NCBI RefSeq assembly: GCF_018257795.1
Contig: NZ_JAERJD010000009.1
Span: 62,001-126,000 of the forward strand
Direction of reading: 5' to 3'
DNA: 64,000 bases
From: Citrobacter sp. JGM124
GTDB lineage: Bacteria > Pseudomonadota > Gammaproteobacteria > Enterobacterales > Enterobacteriaceae
The translations under genes and the position numbers were made by a program. The notes beneath the pieces were generated by a model. The model saw nothing but the letters and a program-made list of their open reading frames with translations, searched no databases and was not told where the DNA came from. Within the stretch, counting starts at the first letter, position 1; each line of letters begins with the position of its first letter. Of the stretch, positions 1-8,971 are shown in pieces.

Positions 1-2
1 TT

Positions 3-638
3 GAAATGCCAGATAAAAATCTCAGTGGTGAAGTGATTGATATTGCCTTGCATACCATCACCATTCGTAACTGGGACAATACTATTTCGCGGATCCCGAC
101 GAAGAATTTTCTGACCGAAACCTATACTAACTGGCAGGCCATGTTTTCTTCTGGCTCCCGGCGTATTATGCGCAGCATATTCCTTGACCAGCATTCGGTG
201 GCTTTTCTTACCCAGCAGAACCTGAAACCGGTACTCGGTTTACGCGGTGTCAGTGAACCACTAAGTCAGTTGGTGGATGGCAGGGATCCTACAGGAATCG
301 CCGATAGCTGGTTTATCGAAAATGGTCTGACAAACCTGACGTTATTTCGTCACTATCTGATGACATATCTGGCTGAGAGAGAAGACATCGTCAAAGATAT
401 GTACATCATGGTGCGGACTCTCAAGCCTTCACCGGCGGGTTTACCATTGGAGATCTATTGTTTTACTTCGTCCACACTCTGGATGGGTTATGAAAATACG
501 CAGTCGGCTATTTTCGAGTATATCATGGCGATTTCAGCGCAATTCTCACTACGGCTCTATCAGTATCCTGCCGGGGGGGATGTAAGATATTCCGTGGGTA
601 CAGAAAGCCCCGCAGTGTTCCCCCCTCCTGAGGTATGA
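3..638 (+). CDS. ybdG: Mechanosensitive channel, YbdG/MscM-like, C-terminal part (5' truncated)
   Basis: This is the C-terminal part of an inner-membrane MscS-superfamily channel of the YbdG (miniconductance) type, which opens under membrane tension to relieve osmotic downshock. The reading frame is open to the window edge, and the residue before the first Met is Glu, so the gene clearly starts outside the window. Visible are the end of the beta domain (the DIALHTITIRNWDNT stretch, typical of YbdG just after the pore helix) and the cytoplasmic alpha/beta domain, with the RRIMRSIFLD motif near residue 53 of the visible part. The pore helix itself is not in view. The tail ends in a Pro-rich PPPEV. 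A short hairpin follows the stop. Family assignment rests on recalled similarity to E. coli YbdG. Confidence 0.8.
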   Translation, partial: EMPDKNLSGEVIDIALHTITIRNWDNTISRIPTKNFLTETYTNWQAMFSSGSRRIMRSIFLDQHSVAFLTQQNLKPVLGLRGVSEPLSQLVDGRDPTGIADSWFIENGLTNLTLFRHYLMTYLAEREDIVKDMYIMVRTLKPSPAGLPLEIYCFTSSTLWMGYENTQSAIFEYIMAISAQFSLRLYQYPAGGDVRYSVGTESPAVFPPPEV

Positions 639-681
639 ATATAATGTGATAAGTATCGGGGATGCCTGGTAAAAAAAGTAC

Positions 682-709
682 CAGCAACTCACGTAATAGT
701 CAGTTGCTG
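682..709. terminator. Hairpin between convergent ybdG-like and 144-aa genes
   Basis: A perfect 8-bp inverted repeat (CAGCAACT and AGTTGCTG) with a 12-nt loop lies between two convergent genes. There is no U-run on either side, so it is a possible bidirectional terminator only. Confidence 0.4.
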
Positions 710-741
710 TTATAATCGTAGTGGCTTTTTACAGTAATAAA

Positions 742-1176
742 TTACGCATTGATCACTGATTTAATATTAAGATGATGTGATAGTTCTCGAATGATAATCA
801 GGTAACTGATGAAGTTTCTATCATCAGGAAATTCACCTTCATGTTTAGGGCTGCCAGAAATAACATCTGCGACACGATTAAATACTTGCTCAAGCTGGGA
901 CTGTGTTATCACATGCTCTTCCCCGGCAATATGTAAAATCAGCTTCAGATAATCATCAGAACAATTAAACTCCGGTGGCAGGTGGTGTAACTGCGGGGTC
1001 GCCTGAATATGATCTTCAATGGTCGAAATGGCCATTTCGACTTCATAGGGTGAGGGTATTTCACGGTGAAAAAACTGCCGGGAAATAGCAGCGTAGCCGA
1101 TAGGAAGTGAGATCTCTGGCTGGCTGAAACTCACTTTATTTTCACTAATAGTAAAAAAATCCCTGTGCATTATCAC
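742..1176 (-). CDS. Hypothetical protein, 144 aa
   Basis: I do not recognise this protein. It is a 144-residue soluble, acidic protein without a signal peptide or membrane segment. The N-terminal part contains a hydrophobic-polar stretch around ISLPIGYAAISRQFF, followed by predicted helices (EVEMAISTIEDHI; then SQLEQVFNRVADVI). Codon use looks like that of real genes and there is no overlapping alternative on the other strand. It is convergent with the ybdG-like gene. Two adjacent Met codons sit at the start (MIM), so the exact start may be 3 to 6 bases downstream. No function is offered. Confidence 0.6.
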   Translation of the reverse strand: MIMHRDFFTISENKVSFSQPEISLPIGYAAISRQFFHREIPSPYEVEMAISTIEDHIQATPQLHHLPPEFNCSDDYLKLILHIAGEEHVITQSQLEQVFNRVADVISGSPKHEGEFPDDRNFISYLIIIRELSHHLNIKSVINA

Positions 1177-1726
1177 CCCACCTTTCAGATTATGGCCAGA
1201 CTGTCCAGGTACTCTATCACGAAAGAAGATGATCGGATATCTCCCCTTGTTTCTGTTTAAATCATGGTGAGAAAAATAACTCCCGGTATTTTTCTGTACT
1301 CGGCGGGGTATTCAGTGGTTGCCAGGGCTGGCTACCAGCAGGATGGCATATCAAATTCACACGGCAATACAGAGTCCATTAGCGGTGATTGTTGAATGAT
1401 GACTCGCTGCTTTCGTTAAGGTCTGAGCCATGCCCCTCCAGAGAGGGAACAACGCGATGGCGTAAGACTGAGTGGTTATTTACAGACCTTGCCATGATTG
1501 TCACCAGAATGACGGTTACAGCCAGAACTGAAAATGTACCAGGTTTATCTGTTGTGATCTGGCGGGGAAATAGCGTAACTGTTGATTTTTAGTTAATTTA
1601 TGGTGATGAAATGCGCTTTCTTACGGTGATGACGAATGATGATTTTAATTTTCAGTAAAAATTGGATTTTTTGAAAAAATAGACGATAACTAATGTATGG
1701 GTTAAATAATAACTATAGGATGAGTT
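1177..1726. other. Intergenic region, 550 bp, no supported gene
   Basis: It separates the 144-aa gene from the first chemoreceptor gene. A 67-codon frame at 1389-1592 (+) has no recognisable similarity, no good ribosome-binding site and shadow-like composition, so I do not call it. The last 80 bp are AT-rich and probably hold the chemoreceptor promoter; GACGATAA at 1682-1689 resembles a flagellar sigma-28 -10 element, without a well-spaced -35. Confidence 0.5.
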
Positions 1727-2902
1727 ATGCTTAGAAACATCAGTGTGAGAAGTGCCATCGCTTCATTCATGATTTTAGCTTTTGTAATCATTGATATACT
1801 GGTTTTTCTTTTATCGGCGAGTTTGCCCGTTTTATTCACATTAAACATCGCCTGGGCGATTATTTTTATTTGCCTGTGGTCGTATATGACATTCTATTTA
1901 GTTAAGCCTATCAATGAAGTTAAGAAAAATATTGATGAAATTAGTTCTGGAAACCTATCTGTTCATGTAGTCGAGTTTGGAAATAATTGTGCTGGCCGCT
2001 TAATCCCGGGCATCAATAAACTCTCTTCCGAAATCACAAACTTGGTACTTGATATCCGGAATTCTTCACAATCAGCAAAAAGTTTATCTGATAATCTGGC
2101 CAATCAAAGTGCTAGTTTATCGGTGAAAACAGAGCAGCAATCAGCCATGCTTATTGAGACAGCAGCAAGTATGGAACAGATTTCTGTCGGAACCAGAAAT
2201 AATGCAGAGAATACTCGCCAGTTGAGTGAGATAACCGTCAGTGCCCACGCTTCAGCAAATCATGGCAGCGATTTGATGCATAAGTTAACCAGCAATATGA
2301 CATCGATTTCCGAATGCGCAAATAAAATGACTGAGATTATTAGCATTATTGATAACATTGCATTTCAAACCAATATATTAGCACTTAATGCTGCTGTCGA
2401 AGCGGCCAGAGCGGGTGAACATGGCAAGGGCTTCTCTGTTGTTGCAGGGGAAGTACGTAACTTAGCTCATAAGAGTTCTGAATCTGCGAAGAGTATTAAA
2501 TCACTGATCGAAATAACTAACGAAAATGTCACTCAAGGCGCAAACCTGGTAGCAGAGGCAGAGAAAAATATGAAAGATATTGTGGCTGGTTCGGGCAATA
2601 TCGAAACGCTGATGGAACATATTTTTATCTCTACAGCTGAACAGGAAAAAGGGATTCATCAAATTACTATTGCCCTGTCGGAACTGGAAAAGGTAACGCA
2701 AAGCAATGTCTCTGTGGTTGAAGAGTTGGCGGGTTCTTCTGATACCTTGAATCAACAGGTGGCTGAGTTACAGAAAAAAACCAGCAAGTTACGACTGGGT
2801 GACGGGAATGATCATAAAGAGTTCCAGGCGGTGATAAGGCCGATTGTTCCGACTCGTGTTAAATTATCAACGGAAGATGAAGGACACTGGCAAACATTCT
2901 AG
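1727..2902 (+). CDS. Methyl-accepting chemotaxis protein with minimal periplasmic part and CheR-type pentapeptide
   Basis: A chemoreceptor that signals through CheW/CheA to the flagellar motor. Two hydrophobic segments lie at about residues 10-32 and 38-59, separated by only a few residues, so there is practically no periplasmic ligand domain. A HAMP region follows at about 60-112, then the long methyl-accepting coiled coil, with the conserved hairpin tip ([20 protein letters not shown]) near residues 212-231. The last five residues are HWQTF, which fits the CheR/CheB-docking pentapeptide of high-abundance receptors (NWETF in Tar and Tsr). The next gene is a second receptor with the opposite layout. 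The 391-aa length is short compared with about 550 in Tsr. Input could come from the membrane segments, HAMP, or partner proteins. Confidence 0.9.
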   Translation: MLRNISVRSAIASFMILAFVIIDILVFLLSASLPVLFTLNIAWAIIFICLWSYMTFYLVKPINEVKKNIDEISSGNLSVHVVEFGNNCAGRLIPGINKLSSEITNLVLDIRNSSQSAKSLSDNLANQSASLSVKTEQQSAMLIETAASMEQISVGTRNNAENTRQLSEITVSAHASANHGSDLMHKLTSNMTSISECANKMTEIISIIDNIAFQTNILALNAAVEAARAGEHGKGFSVVAGEVRNLAHKSSESAKSIKSLIEITNENVTQGANLVAEAEKNMKDIVAGSGNIETLMEHIFISTAEQEKGIHQITIALSELEKVTQSNVSVVEELAGSSDTLNQQVAELQKKTSKLRLGDGNDHKEFQAVIRPIVPTRVKLSTEDEGHWQTF

Positions 2903-2977
2903 TGACAGGTGCTGAACAAACGAAGTATCAATGACTGAAGTTATTAATAACCTGTTTCAATGAATAACTTATAGATT

Positions 2978-3004
2978 AACCACCTGCATGCGGGTGGTTT
3001 TTTT
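2978..3004 (+). terminator. Rho-independent terminator after the first chemoreceptor gene
   Basis: Inverted repeat AACCACC/GGTGGTT with a short GC-containing loop, followed directly by a run of seven T. It lies 75 bp after the stop codon of the first chemoreceptor. Confidence 0.85.
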
Positions 3005-3192
3005 ATTCTGAGAAAGATTGTTTTGAAAAACAAGGATGACCTTTTTTCGATTGCGAAACGCATTAATGCCAAAAAAGATGCCACTCTTATTTTTCCATTT
3101 AATCATGTGATGTATGTCACAACTCTCCTTAATAAAATGAAAAATAAAAATAATATTTATCCTGGTTTATACCTGTAGAAATTAGATTTATA

Positions 3193-3200
3193 TCCGATAA
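3193..3200 (+). promoter_or_regulatory. Possible flagellar sigma-28 -10 element
   Basis: TCCGATAA, 66 bp before the second chemoreceptor start, matches 7 of 8 positions of the FliA -10 consensus GCCGATAA. The -35 region (around 3174, TGTA) is a poor match to TAAA. Chemoreceptor genes of enterobacteria are normally FliA-dependent, which is why the match is worth noting. Confidence 0.35.
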
Positions 3201-3266
3201 CACTATAAATGGCATCCGTGGTAGTCGGTTTTTCTGACGTTGTTAACTTCATAATAAGGAAAAAGA

Positions 3267-4814
3267 ATGAAACTAAGCAACATGCGGGTAGGTGTACGAC
3301 TTAATGTGGGTTTTTTACTGATACTGGCATTGATGATTGTTATGGGAGGGGGCTCTGTTTGGTTTAGCCGGGATAATGTCAATGATGTGGACGAAATGAT
3401 AAATGAACATCTATTGAAAGAACGGCTGGTGGAAGAGTGGGTGGCCCAAGTTGATAAAAATAATGGTAATACGATCGCCGCTATGACCACAGAAAACCCA
3501 GTAATACGTCAAAAAATTATGACCAGTATTGCAAAGAATACGGTGGAATCGAGTAAAGTTCAGAAAGAGCTGGTCTCACTTATTCAATTGCAAAAAGGTA
3601 AAGAATTACTCGATAGTATCTCTTTAATACGGGAAAAATACTTACAGGCACGTTCCACTGGGCTGGCTCTTGCGGGGAGCGATCAACATGACGCTATTGA
3701 ACAGTTTATTTGGCAAACCTTTATTCCAGTAAGTGATGATTACCGTCAGGCCTTGCAGAATTTGTTAGATTTCCAAAAGAAACTTATTGATGATACGCAC
3801 GCTAATATTAAAAAATCATCATACCACAATGAATTGCTCATACTTTTTATGCTAGTCATTGGTGTCGGAGGGGGATTACTGATCTCCAGAATCATTACCC
3901 TCAGCATTACTCGCCCCTTAAAACATGCGGTGAATGTGGCTGGCAGAGTGGCGCAAGGGGATCTGACCACTGTGGTTAGTGTCCATTCTCGTGATGAACT
4001 CGGTCAGTTGATGCATTCGATGAAAGAGATGCTGGATGCGCTGGCAAAGACCGTCAGAAACGTTAGTTCCGGGGCTGAAAGTATAGCCCTGGCGGCCGAT
4101 GAGATAGACGCTGGAAATCAGGATTTAGCTTCGCGAACGGAAGAACAGGCAGCCAGCGTAGAACAGACCGCTGCAACCCTGGAACAGCTGACCTCCACGA
4201 TTCAGAGCACCGCAGGCAATGCACACTTAGTCAATGAGTTATTCACTGAATCCGGAAAGATGGTAAAAGCAAGCAGCGAACGTATGCATACGGTGGCTTC
4301 TGCCATGAGTGATATACATGACGCGACTCAGAAGATGACAGATATTATCACTGCTATCGAAGGCATTGCCTTTCAGACCAATATTTTGGCACTGAATGCC
4401 GCAGTAGAAGCTGCGCGTGCCGGTGAGCAGGGACGTGGTTTTGCTGTTGTTGCTGGCGAAGTGCGCACGCTGGCACAGAGAAGTTCTGTGGCAGCTAAAG
4501 AGATCCGCGATATTATTGGCGCTTCAGTCGACAGGATTGCCCATGGTCGTAATTTAGTGGCTCAGGCTGACGATGGCATGCAGGATATTGTGATCAATGT
4601 TACACGAGTACAGCAACTGGTTGATGAAATAGCCCGAGCCAGTCATGAACAAAGTGACGGCATTGCACAAATTAATGCGGCAATGGGGCAAATTGATACC
4701 ACGACCCAGCAGAATGCCTCGTTAGTTGAAGAGTCCTCTGCAGCGAGCGGGTCACTCAAAGAGCAGTCTGGCATGCTGCTGGAGAGCGTTCGCGTGTTTA
4801 CCTTGCATCGTTAA
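3267..4814 (+). CDS. Methyl-accepting chemotaxis protein with periplasmic four-helix-bundle sensor
   Basis: Classical transmembrane chemoreceptor of 515 aa. TM1 is at about residues 10-31, the periplasmic helical sensor (4HB_MCP type) at about 32-188, TM2 at about 190-211 and HAMP at about 212-264. The cytoplasmic coiled coil has the tip motif [20 protein letters not shown] near residue 367. Tsr-like methylation segments ([18 protein letters not shown]) are evident. The C-terminus ends in FTLHR with no NWETF-like pentapeptide, so adaptation would depend on help from a tethered receptor such as its neighbour. The start has an upstream AAGGAAAAAG ribosome-binding site. The ligand cannot be told from sequence. 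Confidence 0.93.
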   Translation: MKLSNMRVGVRLNVGFLLILALMIVMGGGSVWFSRDNVNDVDEMINEHLLKERLVEEWVAQVDKNNGNTIAAMTTENPVIRQKIMTSIAKNTVESSKVQKELVSLIQLQKGKELLDSISLIREKYLQARSTGLALAGSDQHDAIEQFIWQTFIPVSDDYRQALQNLLDFQKKLIDDTHANIKKSSYHNELLILFMLVIGVGGGLLISRIITLSITRPLKHAVNVAGRVAQGDLTTVVSVHSRDELGQLMHSMKEMLDALAKTVRNVSSGAESIALAADEIDAGNQDLASRTEEQAASVEQTAATLEQLTSTIQSTAGNAHLVNELFTESGKMVKASSERMHTVASAMSDIHDATQKMTDIITAIEGIAFQTNILALNAAVEAARAGEQGRGFAVVAGEVRTLAQRSSVAAKEIRDIIGASVDRIAHGRNLVAQADDGMQDIVINVTRVQQLVDEIARASHEQSDGIAQINAAMGQIDTTTQQNASLVEESSAASGSLKEQSGMLLESVRVFTLHR

Positions 4815-4883
4815 TCACTTTTTGGGCATAAAGGGGCCTGCTTATGCCCCTTCATCATGTCTTTGTACGGTCATCCCGTGAGG

Positions 4884-6218
4884 TCAGATAGCAACCATCA
4901 TCCCGATAAATGCCAGGGCACTGAGTAGATCAAACACGCTTGACCAGTCATTGAAAGCAGGTGCAACACCAAGTAATACCGAGATAATGGCTAGCGTCAC
5001 AGCGCCCGACATATATTGGCTGGTTATCATGAGTGCACTGGCACGCCCTTGTTGTGCCAGAGGGACATTGGTTAATCCCACCGCAAACATCGCCGGGTAG
5101 ATAAGTCCATGACCAAGGCCACTCAGTGCAAGACCGGTGATAACAGTGAGTGAAAATGAATCAGTCAACGCAACAGAAAGTAGCTTTAACCCTATGCCTG
5201 CACAGGCGAACCCTGCCATTAACAACCGGGCGTGGGTAAAACGTGCACTGAGTCGGCTATAGATAATATTGCCCACCACGATTAGCAGTGCCAGTGGGGT
5301 AAAGAGCAAACCGGTACGAATCGTATCCAGACTGAACATCTGTTGCCATAGTAAAGTCATTACATAGAACTGACTGCCGACACTTGCCATATAGAGTGCG
5401 CTGCATAGCCAGCCTGTTTGCAGTCCGGGAATCTGGCGTAGTGTGCGGGACAGTAGAGGCTCGGCAGCATAACGTTCGTGAAAAATAAACAACAGTAACA
5501 TCACGCAAGCTACTCGATTCGCCAAAAAATCCGCGACGCCCGTATCTGAGTAACGCATCAGAGCCCAGACGCAGGAACCTGCTGCAGCACACCCCATCAG
5601 AGCGCCGATGCCCAACGTGGATGTGATTTCCCGCGTATGTATTGGCAGATAGTGGCGTCTTACCAACCATAACGCCAGTAATCCCGGTGGAACATTAATG
5701 AAAAAGATCATACGCCAGCTTACTGCTGTCAGTATTCCGCCCAGCATCACACCAGAAACGAGCCCCAATGCCCCTGTCGCCCCCCATATAGCCAGAGCCC
5801 GGTTATGTGATTTACCCTGGAAGTTCTGAGCGATTAACGCCATCACTGCGGGTTGTAGCATTGCTGCTCCCAGGCCTTGTCCGCTTCTGGCAATCAGTAG
5901 CGGCATGACATCAGTAGCCATGCCACCAAGCATTGAGGCCAGTAAAAATACTGAAATCCCTGCAGTAAAAACCAGTCTTGCTCCCAGACGGTCACACAAG
6001 CTTCCACCCAGTAATAACAACGCAGCAAAACTGAGCCCATACACAGAGATTACCCACTGCATTTCACTCGTGGAGAGCGCCAGCTGATGTGTCAGCGCTG
6101 GCAAGGCCACATATATACTGGCGTAGTCCAGTGCGATCAGTGCCTGGGCGATGCACGGTGCGAGCAAAGGCAAAAGAGACACAGATGATCGGGACGCCGG
6201 GCAGGGGAGTTGCGCCAT
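4884..6218 (-). CDS. MFS drug-efflux transporter, DHA2 (EmrB/QacA) family
   Basis: Proton-coupled inner-membrane exporter. The protein is strongly hydrophobic with at least twelve membrane segments. The motif LLLGGSLCDRLGARLV after TM2 corresponds to MFS motif A, and GSGQGLGAA-like (RSGQGLGAAMLQP) and GGILTAVSWRMIFFINVP are typical of the 14-TM DHA2 family. I place the start at 6218 (MAQLPCP), because AGGAAAATATT precedes that ATG, rather than at an in-frame ATG 27 bases upstream. At about 444 aa it is slightly short for DHA2. It is divergent from a LysR-type regulator at 6349, the common arrangement for a locally controlled pump. Substrate unknown. Confidence 0.85.
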   Translation of the reverse strand: MAQLPCPASRSSVSLLPLLAPCIAQALIALDYASIYVALPALTHQLALSTSEMQWVISVYGLSFAALLLLGGSLCDRLGARLVFTAGISVFLLASMLGGMATDVMPLLIARSGQGLGAAMLQPAVMALIAQNFQGKSHNRALAIWGATGALGLVSGVMLGGILTAVSWRMIFFINVPPGLLALWLVRRHYLPIHTREITSTLGIGALMGCAAAGSCVWALMRYSDTGVADFLANRVACVMLLLFIFHERYAAEPLLSRTLRQIPGLQTGWLCSALYMASVGSQFYVMTLLWQQMFSLDTIRTGLLFTPLALLIVVGNIIYSRLSARFTHARLLMAGFACAGIGLKLLSVALTDSFSLTVITGLALSGLGHGLIYPAMFAVGLTNVPLAQQGRASALMITSQYMSGAVTLAIISVLLGVAPAFNDWSSVFDLLSALAFIGMMVAI

Positions 6219-6348
6219 AATATTTTCCTGTTTTATAGTATGCAATGAGAAATATTCATCTATTCTTGATAGTGATAAATAGACTACGCCCTACATATAA
6301 AGCAGATCAAAGTCATATAATTCAGCATAATATGAGCTAAATTCATCC

Positions 6349-7242
6349 ATGAAACAACAACGCTTACCACCTTTAACCGCCATTCGTGTCTTTGATGCGG
6401 TTGCCCGCCATGCCAGTTTTAAAGCCGCAGCAGAGGAGATTGGCGTCACTGCAACAGCGATCAGCCATCAAATTCGCGCGCTGGAAGAGTCACTCAAACA
6501 GCGACTATTTATTCGTTCTGCCAGGGGGGTCGTGCTGACGGAGGCAGGAGAGATCCTGCTTCGGGCATCAGGCTCGATATTCACTACGTTACGTGAAGCG
6601 GTAAACACAATACAAAATAGCCGTGAGACGGATACACTGACCCTGAGTACCACATCTAATTTTCTCACTAACTGGCTTGTTCCGCGCTTGCCGCATCTTC
6701 ATCACCAGTATCCCGGGCTGGCGTTACGACTGCACAGCAGCACTGATTTGGTTGATGTTCATGGTCCCATGGCTGACTGTGCCATTCGCTATAGTATGCA
6801 GGCGGATGAGTCTCTCGACAGTACTTTGCTTTACCAGGATCGCTTTGTGCTGGTAGCCAGCCCACAATTGGTGCTCCAGAGCCCGGAGGATTTAGCGCAA
6901 TTCACACTCTTTCACATTGAAAATCGACATATACCGGCCCCGGAGCCGGACTGGTATCATTGGCAGGCGGCTTTTGGCCCGGCTAACTTGTCCATTCAGT
7001 CTGGAATTCGTTTTGATGATGAGACGCATGCTATTCATGCGGCTATAGGTGGGCAGGGTGTATTACTGGCAAGTGAATTACTGATCCAGCACGCCCTTTC
7101 TCAAGGGTTATTACATATTGCGCTTCCTGGTAGCCTACCCGGAGGGAATTATTATTTTGTCACGAGTCAGCAGAAAAGCGGACGGGAGGACATTCAGCAG
7201 GTCAAATACTGGTTACAGCAGGAGTTTACGCTGACGGTGTGA
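6349..7242 (+). CDS. LysR-family transcriptional regulator (GcvA-like)
   Basis: DNA-binding regulator of 297 aa. The N-terminal winged helix-turn-helix (residues about 8-66; AAAEEIGVTATAISHQIRAL) is followed by a periplasmic-binding-like effector domain from about residue 95. The PPLTAIRVFDAVARHASF opening is typical of the GcvA/AmpR-like branch. It is divergent from the MFS pump with about 130 bp between the starts, so it probably controls that pump and itself; this is inferred from layout. No clear inverted-repeat operator was identified. Effector unknown. Confidence 0.88.
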   Translation: MKQQRLPPLTAIRVFDAVARHASFKAAAEEIGVTATAISHQIRALEESLKQRLFIRSARGVVLTEAGEILLRASGSIFTTLREAVNTIQNSRETDTLTLSTTSNFLTNWLVPRLPHLHHQYPGLALRLHSSTDLVDVHGPMADCAIRYSMQADESLDSTLLYQDRFVLVASPQLVLQSPEDLAQFTLFHIENRHIPAPEPDWYHWQAAFGPANLSIQSGIRFDDETHAIHAAIGGQGVLLASELLIQHALSQGLLHIALPGSLPGGNYYFVTSQQKSGREDIQQVKYWLQQEFTLTV

Positions 7243-7281
7243 TGTTTTATCTGCATCAGAATAGCGCTGGTTGCATCGGGA

Positions 7282-7734
7282 TTAATGCAGCCAGACAACG
7301 CTATCTTCAGGCTGGAATAAGGCATTGTAACGTGCCTGAAAGTCTCTGATATCCTGCATTTCTAGATCCATTTCGCGCAGAAATCCTAACGCCAGGCGCA
7401 GTTGTGCATCAGTTATCGGTGCGGCAAGACGACTTTTTTTCAGTAAACGATACCAGTGCTGTAAATTTTGCTGACTACCCTCAATCATCACCCCTTGCCA
7501 GATCAGCAGGACTTGCGCAGCATTTTGCAGATGGGATTCATTAGGGCGATGTAAGTATTGCAAAAACTCATCACCAGGATGCTTCCCCATTTGGTCTACC
7601 ATTGATTCGACAGTGATGAGACTAATACCTAAACGTTCACTCAGGCGACGAATGGCGCGCCGGGTTCCTGATGTTAATATTCTGAAACCAATAATGAAAA
7701 CGACAAGCAGTGTAGCCAGTATTATCCAGATCAT
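7282..7734 (-). CDS. yicN: YicN family protein (DUF1198)
   Basis: A 150-residue protein with one N-terminal membrane segment (about residues 2-20), then a soluble helical domain. It closely resembles E. coli YicN by recall, in particular the stretches RRLSERLGISLITVESMVDQ, GDEFLQYLHRP and ITDAQLRLALGFLRE, and the same total length and WLH ending. Function is unknown in the family. It stands alone between the LysR gene (convergent) and the TetR gene. Confidence 0.85.
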   Translation of the reverse strand: MIWIILATLLVVFIIGFRILTSGTRRAIRRLSERLGISLITVESMVDQMGKHPGDEFLQYLHRPNESHLQNAAQVLLIWQGVMIEGSQQNLQHWYRLLKKSRLAAPITDAQLRLALGFLREMDLEMQDIRDFQARYNALFQPEDSVVWLH

Positions 7735-7806
7735 GGGGTTTGATACCTGTCCCTAATAGAGTGTGTTACCTGATGATAGCGGTATTCCGTAATCGAATAT
7801 TATCAC

Positions 7807-8379
7807 CTAATGAGGTTCAGTCGTTGTGGCACCAGCAATAAACATTTTTTCAACTAATTCAACGGACTTTAAAGAAGCAATTTCCCCACGCAGGGACGAG
7901 TCGGCAGCCGCATACACAAGGTAGTCCAGGGTTTTGGCAAGCCAGACTGCGGGCATATCGATTCTGAAAATGCCTGCTTGTTGTCCTTTTAAAAAAAATG
8001 CTTCTAATGGACTGACTAAAAACATGGTAGCAGAGTGATGTGCGGTTGATACATGGCCGTAATCTGAGTTCATCCCGAGTGAGATGGTCCAAAAAATGTA
8101 TAACTCTTTTTTGAGTAAGATATGCTTAATAAAACGGCTTAATGCGTCTAAATAGGGGGGCACCGAGAGGTCAGCCATCAGTAATGAATCGGTAATATGT
8201 TGTTCTGCCTGTTGTTGCAAGGTTGCGACCAGCTGCTCCCGGGTTGGAACGATTCTATACAGTGTTGCTTTACTTATTCCGACCATCGTAGCCAGCTGCT
8301 GGAGGTTTGCTCGCGGTTTTTGGCTCAAAGACAAGGCCAGTTTATTCGCGAGTTCACTCTCTATTTTTAGCGTCACCAT
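7807..8379 (-). CDS. TetR-family repressor, divergent from emrE
   Basis: A 190-aa regulator with an N-terminal helix-turn-helix (LQQLATMVGISKATLYRIVPTREQLVATL, about residues 26-54) and a helical C-terminal ligand pocket domain. It is transcribed divergently from an EmrE-type efflux gene with 163 bp between the starts, and a perfect 9-bp inverted repeat sits in that gap. The likely role is repression of emrE, relieved by a cationic compound. This is inference from layout and family behaviour (QacR, TetR). Confidence 0.88.
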   Translation of the reverse strand: MVTLKIESELANKLALSLSQKPRANLQQLATMVGISKATLYRIVPTREQLVATLQQQAEQHITDSLLMADLSVPPYLDALSRFIKHILLKKELYIFWTISLGMNSDYGHVSTAHHSATMFLVSPLEAFFLKGQQAGIFRIDMPAVWLAKTLDYLVYAAADSSLRGEIASLKSVELVEKMFIAGATTTEPH

Positions 8380-8441
8380 AAATTAAAAACCTGTCATACT
8401 GCTGTAAATTATTCTGTGGATATTTGTATCATATTAGTACA

Positions 8442-8465
8442 AAATGAATCAATATAGATTCATTT
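8442..8465. promoter_or_regulatory. Palindromic operator in the tetR-emrE gap
   Basis: AAATGAATC and GATTCATTT form a perfect 9-bp inverted repeat around a 6-bp AATATA centre. Its size and position in the divergent promoter region fit a TetR-family operator. A TTGACT hexamer (8464-8469) overlaps the right arm and could be the -35 of the emrE promoter, so binding would block RNA polymerase. Confidence 0.65.
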
Positions 8466-8542
8466 GACTCTCGTTAAAATCAAATAAATAACTTTAACGG
8501 GTTACAGTCAAAATACCTTAATGCGGTGGTAGAGATAACTTT

Positions 8543-8875
8543 ATGAATACATATGTTTTTTTAGGCGTGGCTATTGTGACTGAAGTGATTGCAACTACCC
8601 TGCTGAGATTTTCTGAAGGCTCAACAAAACTTGGGTTTACACTGGGATCATTAGCGTTATACGGTGTTTCTTTCTATATGTTATCCCAGGTGCTTGGTCA
8701 TATGCCCACAGGTATTGCTTATGCAATATGGTCGGGAGTTGGGATCGTTTTGATCAGTCTGGCGGGCTGGATCTTCAGTGGGCAAAAATTGGACCTTCCT
8801 GCCATTGTGGGTATCAGTTTTATCTGCGTTGGTGTCATGATCATTAACTTGTTGTCAAAAAGCTCCGTTCACTAG
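8543..8875 (+). CDS. emrE: SMR multidrug efflux protein EmrE
   Basis: Small multidrug resistance transporter of 110 aa, the same length as E. coli EmrE. It has four membrane segments and exports cationic hydrophobic drugs in exchange for protons as an antiparallel dimer. The essential Glu14 in TM1 is present (IVTEVIATTLL), as are the GIAYAIWSGVGIVLIS segment of TM3 and the LLSKSSVH tail. It is divergent from a TetR gene that probably represses it. A 10-bp hairpin follows 6 bp after the stop. Confidence 0.93.
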   Translation: MNTYVFLGVAIVTEVIATTLLRFSEGSTKLGFTLGSLALYGVSFYMLSQVLGHMPTGIAYAIWSGVGIVLISLAGWIFSGQKLDLPAIVGISFICVGVMIINLLSKSSVH

Positions 8876-8881
8876 AAAGCG

Positions 8882-8905
8882 TTAAGGCTCCTGCTGGAGC
8901 CTTAA
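8882..8905. terminator. Hairpin between emrE and the M16 protease gene
   Basis: Perfect 10-bp stem TTAAGGCTCC/GGAGCCTTAA with a TGCT loop, located between convergent genes. No U-run follows on the + strand, but on the - strand too the tract is weak, so the terminator role is likely rather than certain. Confidence 0.6.
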
Positions 8906-8971
8906 GAGTGATGAAGAACCGTCAGATTGTCGAGCTTGCCTGATTTTCTGTATCAGGAGACCAACAGACTA

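Noticed and set aside
1389-1592. 67-codon frame on the + strand
   Set aside because: No recognisable similarity, poor start site, and residue composition like a random frame.
4824-4849. GGGCATAA/TTATGCCC hairpin after the second chemoreceptor
   Set aside because: The stem is short and neither strand has a U-run; not strong enough to call a terminator.
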